This document shows, piece by piece, positions 47,590 through 59,589 of a DNA stretch of 64,000 bases; position 1 is the first letter of the stretch, and each line of letters opens with the position of its first letter. The translations under genes and the position numbers were made by a program. The notes beneath the pieces were generated by a model, which worked only from the letters and a program-made list of their open reading frames with translations, made no database searches and was not told the origin of the DNA. Source of the DNA: Septoria linicola. Lineage: Eukaryota; Ascomycota; Dothideomycetes; Mycosphaerellales; Mycosphaerellaceae. The DNA is taken from positions 930,001 through 994,000 of the forward strand of contig CP099425.1 in NCBI GenBank assembly GCA_024114885.1, written 5' to 3'.

Positions 47590-50500
47590 TTTATTCTCTC
47601 TACTAGACAACGATATATCTATAGAAGCTAAGGACTAAGAAGGTAGTAATCTTAACTCTAACGCTAATACTTTTTAAGAACTAAACTTAGAAGGTAGACT
47701 ATCTATAGCGTAGTTCTAGCTACTAATAGAGACTATCTAAGTAACTTAAAGTTAGAAGGTAATTATCGCTTAGGTTCTACTACTACCTAGCTCGGACTAG
47801 AATCCTTTCTTTAATAAGGAAAACGTAACTAAGTATATTAAGCGTTTTAAAGCCCTATATAGAAACTACGCTATTCTACTTATTAATAATAATAAATAGC
47901 TTTATAAGAAGTTACTTACTTAAGTTATAGTTATCTAACGTAGACGATACTAGCGCCTTAATAGTTTCTACGATCGAGACTATATTAAATTTAAAGAGTT
48001 AATTATTAAGGAATACTAAAAGTATAATAATATATATATACTTAGAAACTACTACTATATAGAGAACCTTTATAAGGTCGACTATAGCGAGGATAATAAT
48101 CTCTTAGAGTACTTAAGGCAGTTTATACTCTACTCTAATACTATACCTACTTCGTATATAGATAAGCGTTCTTATACTCTTCTATTCGTATAAGGCCTTC
48201 TATTTCGTTTTAGTAAAAGACTCTAGGCCTATCTTAGGTTAGACCTTAATAATAGTAACTTAGATTATAGTAAGCTCTTAAAGACAGCCTAGCGTTAGAT
48301 TAATAGTAATAAGGACTTTAAATTAGAAGTATATAACGAAGGTAGTAGAGACGTCTAGTAGTTATACGAAGTAGTAAAGAAGTCCGCTCTAAGATTAAAC
48401 TCTAAGTTTAAGGCTAGAGAAATAGTAGTCTATAAAAGCTATAAACTAGTAAGCGTCGATAATATTACTACTAGTATATAAGACCTTATAATTACTACGA
48501 TTCGTCGACTCGAAAAGAGAGGCCTATAGCTACTACGCTCGTCGATAGGATAGTAGGCGAAGTCTTACGCTTACGACTATCTATATATTCTAAGGCCTAC
48601 TTATAGCTAGAAGATTTTAATTAATTTAGCTACGATAGATAATAGGTTAATAATTAAGGCTTACGTAGCGATTACTCTAAAGATTTTAGGTTATTAGATA
48701 TATAGGCTCGAAGGCTATATAGCTATAAACTACGAGTACCTATAGTAGTTCGAGACTAAGAGCTTAATATATAGAGATCTAAAGACTAGTATTATATACT
48801 ATAGAACGCCTCGCCTAGGTATAGAAAAGATATAGTACTACTAGGATAAGGAGCTACTAAAGCTATTTATATTAATAGAAGTATTAGAGTAGCGCTATAG
48901 AAAGATTAGTCTTGAAAATATAGATCGTTTATTAATACTAAGAGCGAGCTAGTAGAGGATAGTAAATAAGGTAGCTAGTATCGATAGTCTCGTTAATATT
49001 AGCTAAGTCGCTTCTATTACCTAGAAGGATTAAGACGACCTAATCGGCGCCTACGTAGCTAGAGATAGTATAAAGATAAAGTAGAACCTAAACCTTTCTC
49101 GACTAGTTAGAAGATAGTTAATAGAAGTATAGAAGTAGATTACGACCTAGGCTATAGCTATAAGAACCTATACTTATCGTTACTCTTACGTTAAAGAGGT
49201 TAAAGATAAAAACTAGCTAGCTTCTTATCTTATAGATATAGGAGAGTTAGAGGATTCTTAAACTTAGAGACGTAATAACGATAAGATCGAGGATAAGTAG
49301 ATATACGACTACCTAAATAGTCTACTAGTTCTAGTCGCTTTTATATATACTTTTAAAGTAAAAGAAGGCTAAGGAGCCTCTAAAGACTAAGCGTATAGAT
49401 AACTACCTTCGAGCTATATATACTAATAATAACGCTAACGTCTTCTAGATAGATAAAATACTCGAATCTAAGGTCTAGTTAAGCTTAGTAGAGATTATTC
49501 TCTATAGCGAGTAAGCGTCGTATTCTTTATAAGGTCGTGTTCTAAACGATATAGATCTACGTAAAAAGCTTAATAAGCTCTATATAAAGAAACGTACGAA
49601 TAGAGGTAGTAGAGCTAAGATTAGCGTATATTCCTTACTATCTAAAGCCTTTAGCGATATAGTAGAGGAGCTAATAAAGGCTGTTTTAGCGACTAATATT
49701 AAAGCCTTCTAGGCTACTACTATAGCGATTAATATAGTAAAGCCTAGGCCTACTTCTAAGCTTTATAAGTAGACTAATAATATCCTTCTATTATTTAATA
49801 ATATCTATTAGATTATTCTAAGTATCTACGTACCTACGAAGTATAGACCTCGAATAATAGCTTATAAGTCTTTAATCGACGAGAGGGCTAAGTTAATAAT
49901 TATACTAATCGAATACGTTCGAAAGCTTTAAGTCGGTATAACCTCTCTTAGTAATATTACTATAAGAGGAGTTAGAAGTAAGGTTACTTTTATTAAGTAC
50001 TACCTAGAGGTATTAATCGATATCTTTAGCGTAAGAGTTACTATACTATTTCTAGTCTTACTAGCGAATAGCCCGATTTTGCTTAGCTAGCTATAGGCGT
50101 AGTAGGTACGCCTAGCTTCTAAGAACTATAATAATAGCTCTTAGAAGAGCTTAATTAGTACTCTAGATAGCTATATTATTATATTTACTAGTTTTAATAG
50201 CTATAGTAATATACGTACTATAGAATAAGTTCTAGGAAAAGCTAGAGTACTAAGGAACTAGCTCTAGTTAATAGTACGAGTTTAGTAAGAGCTCTAATAC
50301 GTATATTACGTTAAGATTTAATAGAAGTTAGTATCTAAACTCTAACTTTTAGTAATAACTAGCTAAAGAATATAGAGTATACTATTAAGAACTCTAGATT
50401 ATATATTAGTAAGGAGTAGAAGGAGAGATTATAAGCTTTTTAAGCTTCTACTACCTTTTCTATATAAGGTTTAGTAGTTAGAGGTAAAAACTCTACTTAG

Positions 50501-53500
50501 AGGGGTTAGCTAGTAGAACGTTCTATAGTTACCTTTTTAAACGATAATTACGTTATACCTCCTATACTATACTTTAAACTATACTAGTAGTATAGATAGA
50601 TAAGCGATTAGTACTAGTATTCGTTTATAGTTACCGATAGCTCTAAACTTCTAGAGAATTAAGTCTTTAACTACCTTACGTAGTAGTTATCGTATATAAA
50701 GGTAATTTACTTTAGAGACTATTTTATAGTAGACTTAATTAGATAAAGTACCTCTCTACGATAGTAGCTCGAACTATTAAGACAGGTTAATTATAGCTAG
50801 ACTTAAACATAGTATAACTATCTCGTAGTAGCGGCTATTAAAGATAATATCGCTAAATTTAGCTAAAATAGTCGACTTAAGAAGCTTTTACTAGCTACTA
50901 GCGAAGCTAAGCTAGCTTATACTAGCGAGCGAGACTTATACTAGAGTATTAGGTATAGTTTTAAAGATACTATACTAGTATCTTAATCGAGCTAGAGTTC
51001 AAATTATAAGAGCGAATACTTAATAATTACCTATAGAAAGCTTAGAGAGGCGGAGCTAGCTATCTAAGAACCTAGACTTTACGACGAGGTTATCTCTAAT
51101 AAAGTAGATAATAAGCTTAGTAAGGAGACGTATATTATTTCAGCTACTATTAATATAGTAGTAGAGAAAGCTTATAATAAAGAAGCTATAGAGTAGTAGA
51201 AGCTAGATAATTATATTAGCGCCTATACTCTTTATAAGCGAGTTACTAATAAGATTAAACTAGTAAATATAGATATTACTATAACTAATAGCTTAAACCC
51301 TAGTAGGTTAAAGGACTAGCGATAGACTTATATTAAGAAGGAAGCGGCTATACTACCTAGTACTAGACCTTATAATAGTAAGTACTTAACTAAGAGGTTC
51401 TCGGCGATCGAGCCTAGATTATACCTTACGCTCGAACGGCTTATAAAGTTCAAACCTAGTATAGAACTACTACTAAAGGAGCTAGATTTGTTATACTATA
51501 TACTAAGGAATCGAGAAGCTACCTTTATATAGGACTTTACGTATTTAGGCTAAATTAATCCTAATATTACTTTACTATAGAAGATCTAGATAATTCCTTA
51601 CGAGCTATAGTAGTATCTAGGCTTTAAGCTAAACCTATCGCTATAGTATATAGTAGAAGATATACTAAGATAACGAATCTAAGCTAGAACTCTTAAGCTA
51701 TACTATAGTACCTATCGAAATCTATACTTCCTTATTAGTAAGAAGATAGAGGTAGGTAAGCTAAAGAAGTATTAGTTAATTAACGTAGCTTAGAAGTTTA
51801 ATTAAGTTACTATAAGAGATTCGAACTTACTACCTAACGCTAAGAGTTTCTCTAAGGACTTTACTAGTTACGCGCTAGCCTCGTTAGTTAATATCTTCTC
51901 TAGATATAACTAAATCCTACTCGATAAGTTATATAGAGACCTTATAGGCTTTAATTTACTACTAGGACTATTATAGTAGATAACGTTACTATAAAAAGCT
52001 ACGAATTCTATTACCTAGTTCGTTCGTATTATTAATTAAGTACTTATAGAGTATGTCTCGTATAAGGTATAGCCGTTCCTTAATAATATTAGTATTAAAG
52101 AGCCTAAGACGAAGTATAATAATAAAGAGGTTAAACCTAGCCTCTACTATTACGTTATTAAACATATTATAGCTATAGACGACGTTCTCTATAATATAGA
52201 ACGAGCTAATATAACTATAGCTTTTAATAAGTTATAGCTTTATTATAAATAGTTAGTAATCGTTAGTTACCTTACTAGTATTAATAGCTACTATCTAGAC
52301 TTCGCGAGAGTAGCGAAGATTAAGAAATAGCCGACTTTAGAGAATTAGAAGAAGGTTCGAATCTTCCTTAGCGTAGTTATATACTACTACGTCTAGGTTA
52401 AAGGTTTTACGATTATCCTTACTCTACTATTTAAACTCTTATAGAAGGATACTAAGTTTTAATAGACTACTAAATACTAACTAGCTAAAGACGTCGTCTT
52501 AAAGGTACTAGTTTTAGCTCTAGCTCTAGTTACTCTTAACTATAGAGAAGGAGTAGGACTTATTATCGTAGGTATAAATTCGAGTAGTAAAGGTTAGAGA
52601 TATACGCTTTCCTAATATAATCGAGACGAGCTACTTCTCTACTATCTAGTTCGATATAAGTCTAGCCTATTTAACCTAGTAGAGGTTAAGTACGATACTA
52701 GAAAGCGCGAATACCTTAGTATACTAAAGGTATTAAAGAAGCTAAAACTATAGCTATTCGGAGTATACTTCTAACTAGAGATTAATATAAATACTCTCGT
52801 TTACTAGCTTAATAAAGCTACCTCTAATTTGCCGAATATAGTAATAACGCGCTAGCTAGTATAGATCTACCTCTTTAACTTTAACGTTATATATATTCCT
52901 AGTAAGAGGTATATAGCTCTAGATTCGTTATTAAGGAAGCCTATTACGCTTAAAGATATAGAGGCTATAGGATAGGAAGAAGACGTAGATCTAATAATTA
53001 ATAAATAATTCTTCGATATCTTTTACGTTAACGGTTTCTCTATATAGGTAATTTAGAGCGAGCTATCTATAATTAATAGGATCTACTCTTAAGAGTTAAT
53101 AAATATCGCTTTCGTACTTATACGAATATAAAGACCTAAGAGAGTTTCTAATAACGAGTATAAGTAGTTAAGGAAGAAGTATTAGCTATTTTATATTAAG
53201 AATAACTAGCTCTAGCGCTAGAAGCGAGTAGCTAGACTCCTATAGCGAGTTATTAATAAACCTAAAGCGCGAGCTCGTATTATTAAGATATACTATTATA
53301 AGAATAGTTACTAGAGCGCTAAATAGACGTATAATCTTATCTAGAAACGATAGTAGTAGGATAGAGTTTAGGCTTAGATTTCGCTCGCTATTTAGTAATA
53401 TACTATTTATAGTCTTTAGTATAGAAGATAGATACCTAGAGAACTATAAATCCTACTCTAGATTATAGTCGGCTAGAGGTAGTATATCGATAGCTTATAT

Positions 53501-54400
53501 ATCTTAAAGAACTATTCGCTAATAGTTATACGCGAATCTCTATCGCGCTAGCTAGAAGTATATATATTCTAGTACCTAGTAAAGAGTATCTCCTTAGTAT
53601 AGATAGTAAGGTTTATATAAAAAGAGATCTTTTACTAGTAGAGTACTACTATAGAAGTTATCCTTAATAACTATAAGACTAACCTTAGTAACGTAGAGAA
53701 GCTACTACTATTATATAGTATTAAACGTATTAATATTTCGCTATACTACTCTTAGTCTAACGCTATCGTTAAAGTTAGCTATAAGACGATATTAGATACT
53801 TACTTAAAGCTCTCTAATAGTAGCCTTTATTCGATTAGAGACTATATTCTAGTAGTATTATAGGTAGAGAGAACGATAATAGTCTCTACTACTAGCCTTA
53901 CGCTATTAGAGATAATAATTAAGCGTAACGTAGTACTACTAATCGAGCTAGACTACTATATCTTCTAGATTATAGACTAGGACAAGGTTAAGACTAGAGC
54001 GAAGCTTCTTACGATTCGAGCTTAAGCCTTAGAAGCTATAGAAACGACTATAGAAGAAGGACGACTACGTTAATAGCGTCTCTAAGAGTAGAATAAGGCG
54101 TACTTCGATAAATATTACTATATAGATCTTACTATACTAAAGGAAAGAGATCTCGTATTAGTATACTACTCTAAGTTAAAAACTAGCTTCTCCTATAAGC
54201 TTACGTTTAGGTAGGAAGGCTCTTTTAGAGTATCTAAAGTATTATAGAGAGGTATATTATATAAGCTTAAGAAACTAGATAGCTCTAAACGAGAGTATAT
54301 CTATAAGAGAATAGACCTTAAGAAATATATCTTTCTATAAGAAAACCTAAAGCTAGTTCTAGATTAGATAGAACTAGAAGAAATACTACTACCGATAGAG
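47590..54400 (+). pseudogene. gag-pol of retrotransposon copy B
   Basis: Gag starts near 47,600, with a capsid-like block FNKENVTKYIKRFKALYRNY at about 47,810-47,870. A protease-like [D/E]GAELTII motif lies near 49,880. Reverse transcriptase is recognisable from about 51,330: a YNQILLDKLYRDLIGF block near 51,900, then FLNNI at about 52,075 where active enzymes have FLDDI, the aspartates being mutated as RIP predicts. RNase H and integrase follow. The integrase tail SFSYKLTFR.EGSFRVSKVL near 54,170-54,240 is the GPF module. Many TAA/TAG codons interrupt every domain, so no product is possible. Confidence 0.82.
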
Positions 54401-54689
54401 AAGGTTATAGAACTAGAACTTCTACCTAGGTATAAGTATCTATAGATCTTTATTAGTAAGCTATTAGTAATAACTTAATAAGAAAGGGAGAGTTATATAC
54501 GCTAGCTACTAATAGAGCTTAAAGAAGAAGTAGAAGACTTAGTAAGCTAAAGGCTAAAGCTAGCCTAGTAGAGCTAAAGAAGTAGAAATTTAATAGATAA
54601 TACTTAATTAGAAGTATAAGCTAAGATCTAGCTACTAAAGCCTAGCCTCTACTATAAAAGAGCTAATCTTCCTAAGTCTATACTATCCT

Positions 54690-55270
54690 AAGCGCTTTTT
54701 TTAATCTTAAAGCTACTATTAAGCTCTAATCGGAGCTTTCTAAGCTTATAATTTACTAGACTAGTAGAAATCTAGCTAAATCTTAGCTATTCTAAATACT
54801 TCTTTTATTTCTAGAGCTACTATCGATCTCTAATCTAAGCTTCCTAAGCTTCTCTTTTACTAAATAAGTAGAAATCTAGCTAATCCTAACTATCTCGACG
54901 CTATTTTCTATAGCTAAGATAAGTATCTATATAGCTAGTTACTCTTCTAAGCTTAACTTTTAAATATAGATTTTATATCTACTAGCTAACCTACTATCCT
55001 ACTCCTTTTTCTAAGTCTTAAGCCTACTATTACTATAAAAGTTAGCTGTCTTAAGCTACTTTCTACTACTAGGTTTTAAAAATCTAAGCTAGACCTATAC
55101 TTCTAAAGCTCTTTTCTACTAGCGATTTCTAAGGTTAGTACTATAATCTACCTTCCTAGAGTCCTTTTCTATCGCTAATCGAAGAAGGGAGATAAGAGTT
55201 ATCTATCCTAAAGATCTTTTTACTACTAATTTTCGTCTAACTAAAGGAATCGCTAAAGATATTAGTTTCT
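54690..55270. repeat. Tandem-repeat spacer of copy B
   Basis: Imperfect units of roughly 105 bp share AGAGCTACTAT, TCTAATC, AAGCTTCT and GTAGAAATCTAGCTAA cores; two clear units start near 54,716 and 54,822. It separates integrase from the extra reading frame and may have carried a promoter or packaging signal. Confidence 0.6.
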
Positions 55271-55915
55271 AGTAGAGAATTCTTAAAGTTTAAGGTTTTT
55301 TAGCTTATATAAAGGTAGAGAAGCTTGAATCTTTAGTAATAACGGCTCTAATAGCTCCTTTCTAGCTATTAATTATAGCGCTAGTAGTCTCTTACGATAC
55401 AGAAAGCGCGATCTAGTAAGTCGACTAGGTATACGAAAATAAAGCTCTTTTAAGTTAGTAGAGGTAACGACGATAGTATCTAAGTCTTAGTCCTCGTTAG
55501 CGATAGTAAGGTATATACTATAGTAGTTAGTAGTAGCGTTAGTAGTATACGACGACTATAGAAGCGTTAAGGTAAAATAAACTTTTAGTTATATTTTTAA
55601 ACGATAACTAAAAGTTACGTAACTAAGCCTTACGTATAGATCTCTAATCTTAATAGTAGTTACGCTACTACGATAAGGTATATAATTAGGCTACTTTTAC
55701 GCTCTAAACGATCTCTTCTTCCTTATTAACTATTAATTAGTTACTATAGAGCCTTACTTCTATTAAGTTTAGCTCTTATCTTTCGTTACTACCTAGTAAC
55801 GCTATATAGCTATTTATATATATAAGTAGTAACTAATATAATAGAAAACTCTTTAACTAGTTATACGCCCGACCCTTCTCGCTATTTAAGTTACTCGTTA
55901 CTAGTTACGCGCTTT

Positions 55916-58900
55916 ATATCGCCCTAAGCTACTAATACGACTATTTAAAGATATTCTCTTTCTCTATCGCGTATAAAGAATAAGACTTCCTCTTTCTAGC
56001 GTTCTTTAACGCCTAAACGCTTATTAAGACTAGCGTTTTCGCCTTCTACCTTACCTATTCGAAGCCTAATATAAGAACTATCTAGATAAGATTCTCTAAA
56101 GAAAAGACGAAAGATAGCTTCTTTAAGTTCTATATAAGGTATAGCGCTCGCTCGTATTAATCGCGAAGGCTCTATCGTTAGCTTCTAGCCTTTAAGTAAA
56201 CCTCTTACTAGTATAACGAACCTTAATAACGCTACTAAAGCTATTCTATCGCTAGAGACACTATAAGAATAAGAGAAGAGTATCGACTTAGTACTTAAGT
56301 AAGTCGAGGAAGTAAATAATAGAATAAAGATCGGTATATTTAACTTCTTTAAACGCCTCTTAGCTAAGATTTTACTAAAGTACCTTAACACGTAGAGCGT
56401 AAAGCGCGATAATATAAAGAAAATACGCTAAGAAGGCTAAGACTTAGTAAAGGAGAGAAACTTGATTTAGTAGTAGCTACGTATAGAGTTTAGGCACGAG
56501 TAGAACTTCTCTTTCCTTAACTAAGTCTTATATAATAAAGAAATACTTAGGAACCTTTATTAATAGTTAAATAAGTATAAAGGCGTCTTTAAAGAAAGCG
56601 AGCCTAAAGACTAGGTTTTCTTAGCGTAGTAAAAGTAAGATCGTTTCTATTAGTAGGTAGCGAATATATTCTCTTATAGCTAGTACTTTTAGCTATAGAG
56701 GAGTAAGAAAACTCCTAGCTCGTAAGGCTTAGGCTTTATTAATACGAACTTAAATAGGAGACGTTACTAGAATAAGTTTAAGGTAGAGCTCTCGTAGGTC
56801 GACGTATTTAGCTATAAGATAAGAGAAGCGCGCCTAGAGGCGGGCTATAAACTTAATTAGTACAGATTTATAGTTAAGTTTACTAAAAGAGAGCGTAAAA
56901 GAGAGACCTTCGAAGAACCGACTTATATATTCTTAGTAGTAGAGAGATAGCTCTTAATGTCCTATAGACTATTACCTTCTCTTAGAAATCTAAGATCTAA
57001 TAGACGACCCTCTTCCTCTATGCCTAAGAGCCTATCCTCTTCTAGTCCTACTCTAAACTCTAGTCGAGAAGAAGAAGATAGTTTACTTATAACCCTAGAG
57101 CCTCGTCCTAGAGATTCTATATCGTCTAGTACTATATAGAGGCTAAAAGCTTAGTTAGAGAAGTTAATACTAAGCTCTATAAAGAAGCCTACGCCTATCT
57201 TTCGTAAGAGCGGAAGGCTTACTAGAATTCGCGCTAGAGAAACTATTATTAACTCGATAGAAACTTCTTCTATATCGAGTACTTTAGATAATAGCGATCT
57301 TATATAAGACTAAGTTTTACCTACGACGGAGCTACTACTAGGTTTATAACGCCTATCGCTAATCGTACTAGAAGATAATAGTAGAATAGAGCTAGAGAAC
57401 GACTTAGAGCCTAATCTACGTTACTAGGCTTATATAAAGAATAGTATTACCTCTAAAGTCTACTACTATATAATCGTTAGTAGTACTCTCGAAGAGGTTA
57501 ATAATATCTAAAAGAAGAAGAAGATAGCTAAGAGCTATACTTTAATCGATTTTCCTTCGTACCTTAGCTAGCCTCTTTATAAAGAATATATAGCTAAGAT
57601 AGGTAATACTATAGGTTTAAAGCTTCTAAAGATAGCTAAAGTAACGTATACTCTCTACTAGCGTATTATTTAGATAGGTAGTATAGCTAATCTCTAAGCT
57701 CTTATCGCCTAGAATACTTAAAACTAGATATAGTTTAACCTAGAAGCGAATACTTTCTTCTCTAAGCCTATAGGACGTACTCGTTATAGTAAGAAAAGTA
57801 CTAATACTTAGGAACTAGAGGACGATATTAACGCTCTAATACGTAAGGTAGGTAGAAGCTATCTTAGACTCTTCTAGTTCGTAGTAACTAAAGTAGACTT
57901 GAAGGTTACTTCTAATATCTATTAGAGGACTTAGGAGCTCTTAGACTATAATAGTAATAAGGGTACCTAGACCGACTATAGCTTCCTCTTTTATTCTTCT
58001 TCTACTAGAGGCCTATTTTAGATCCTAGACTCTTTACTCGAAGTTATATAGTAGGAGTTTATAGTATATCGATAGTATAATATAGCTATTAGTTAGTATA
58101 GTTAGTCTCGTAGTATATAGTACTCGCTATCCTAATAGCTTCTTCGCTAATATCCTCTACTATAGCTATACTAGCTAGTTACTACTCCTTATACGACTAT
58201 TAAATACGTAGCCTACCTATCTACTACCTTTTATATCTTCGCCGACGAGGCTAGTTCTAACTACTCTAACGGCTTCTAGTATATTGTCTTAAACGAGAAT
58301 ATACTACTTAAGGAGAAGGGCCTTAATTAGGTTTAGTTTACGATCTCTCTAGACGATACTAGCGATAGAGGACGACTTTTACTAACCTCTAACGTAGCTA
58401 GTAATAGGCTCTTTAACCCTAAGGAGGTAAAGTAGCTAGCGAGGCGTATTATCTCTAATAAACAAAGCTATAGTATAGGCTTCGTCGAGACTATAGCTCT
58501 AGTAATTACTAATAATATAAAAGCTAACCTTAAGCTTAGTTAGAAGAATCCTTATACTAATACGAGCTCGCTAGTTATTTCGTACCTCTATATCCCTTAG
58601 TAGTATACTCGTATAGGCGAAGAGTATCGTATAATTCTAATAGTGTTTCTAGCCTACTCTAATAGTCGTATATTAGATAAGCTACCTAATAGTAATTACG
58701 TTAACGTTCCTATAATCTATAGCGTATATCTCTATCGCGAGTAGATATCTTTTATAGCTTCTAGTACTATATACCCTATACGAGCGATAAAACCTTTTAC
58801 TATAGAGGTACTATTAACTAGCCTAGGCCTAATTTCTAATACCTTAGTAGGCCGAGTTCTATAGGTAGATTAGATAGTAAGTATAGAAATAAAGAAGCTC

Positions 58901-59200
58901 TTTAGTATAAGTAAGGAGGAGTTTAAGGTCTATATAGCTAAATAGTAGACTACAGCTAAAGCTTAATTCGATACCGCCTACGCTATAGCTATAGATATTA
59001 AGGAGTATATATTTAGTAAAGCTAGCTTTATAAGCGTAGATAGTAACTTAGAAGTATTAGTATTAAAGAAAGGAGAGGCTATTCCTAAGGAGATCTCTAA
59101 AGATATAGTAGAAGAATAGCGTCTAGTAAATAATAACTAAATCTAAGAAAATGTTTTAGTAGTTATTATTAGAAAAGGTAACTATTTAATAGGCCTCTAA
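55916..59200 (+). pseudogene. Extra 3.3-kb reading frame downstream of pol, product unknown
   Basis: One frame can be followed without any indel from 55916 to a TAA at 59198-59200, about 1,095 codons. The only interruptions are TAA and TAG, where CAA, CAG or TGG would be expected before RIP; TGA is not used as a stop in the parts I read. Codon use differs from random: serine, leucine, isoleucine, lysine and glutamate are common and the charge pattern is protein-like. A longer open piece survives at 56957-57139 (SLSSSSPTLNSSREEED region). The N-terminal third is basic and serine-rich, the centre is charged, and the last third has globular-looking stretches such as KLPNSNYVNVPIIYSVYLYRE. I see no signal peptide, no membrane helices typical of an envelope protein, and no known domain. 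The start is uncertain. Confidence 0.7.
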
Positions 59201-59290
59201 TTAAAAGTTTAATAAACTTTAATAGAAAAACTAGCTAGTTTTAAGTAATTCTAAGTAAGATCTATAAGTAGTTAGGTGTCTAGTTAGATA

Positions 59291-59306
59291 CTAAGGAAGG
59301 GAGGAT
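59291..59306 (+). promoter_or_regulatory. Polypurine tract of retrotransposon copy B
   Basis: CTAAGGAAGGGAGGAT directly precedes the 3' LTR, the position and composition expected for the plus-strand primer of reverse transcription. Confidence 0.65.
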
Positions 59307-59585
59307 TAGTAAGGTAAAGGCCTATCTATATACTATACTTAGTAGCTTTAGTATAAAAGCAAGGTAGTAGCTCGTTTCTAAGATAGTAATATTTACTCTA
59401 CTTAATTAATTTAATGTCCTACGGTCCTAGTATAGGCTCTTAGTCCTAGGACTACTAGTTTAAACTCGTTACTACTAGTTAATATACGTATTATAAGACT
59501 ATTACTCTCCGAATAGGTCTTGTTCTATAGCGACTACTCTTATACCTACCTAGAGGGTTAGTATTAGGGTAGTTATTATCTATTA
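59307..59585 (+). repeat. 3' LTR of retrotransposon copy B
   Basis: 279 bp, a direct match to 46396-46674. It is followed by the duplicated CTAG. Confidence 0.9.
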
Positions 59586-59589
59586 CTAG

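Larger units (their letters stand above)
46396..59585 (+). mobile_element. 13.2-kb Ty3/gypsy retrotransposon, copy B (plus), RIP-inactivated
   Basis: Flanked by 279-bp LTRs (46396-46674 and 59307-59585) and the 4-bp duplication CTAG (46392-46395 and 59586-59589). Order on the plus strand: gag (about 47,600-48,650), protease, reverse transcriptase (about 51,300-52,300), RNase H (about 52,450-52,950), integrase with a GPF-type module (about 53,000-54,350), a tandem-repeat spacer (54,690-55,270) and an extra reading frame (55,916-59,200). The length is about twice that of ordinary Ty3/gypsy elements. No chromodomain was seen after integrase, so it is a different family from its host. Confidence 0.9.

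Noticed and set aside
56185..56391. Minus-strand ORF of 68 codons in the island
   Set aside because: It is antisense to the extra reading frame, and its hydrophobic serine-rich product is what a RIP-biased complement would give.
56957..57139. Separate small gene of 60 codons
   Set aside because: It is in the same frame as the 3.3-kb degraded reading frame and is simply its longest piece between RIP stops.
32407..59585. One large inverted segmental duplication or assembly artefact
   Set aside because: Homology ends exactly at the LTR edges, and the two arms have different 4-bp target duplications (ATAT and CTAG), so two insertions explain it better. Only read data can fully exclude an artefact.
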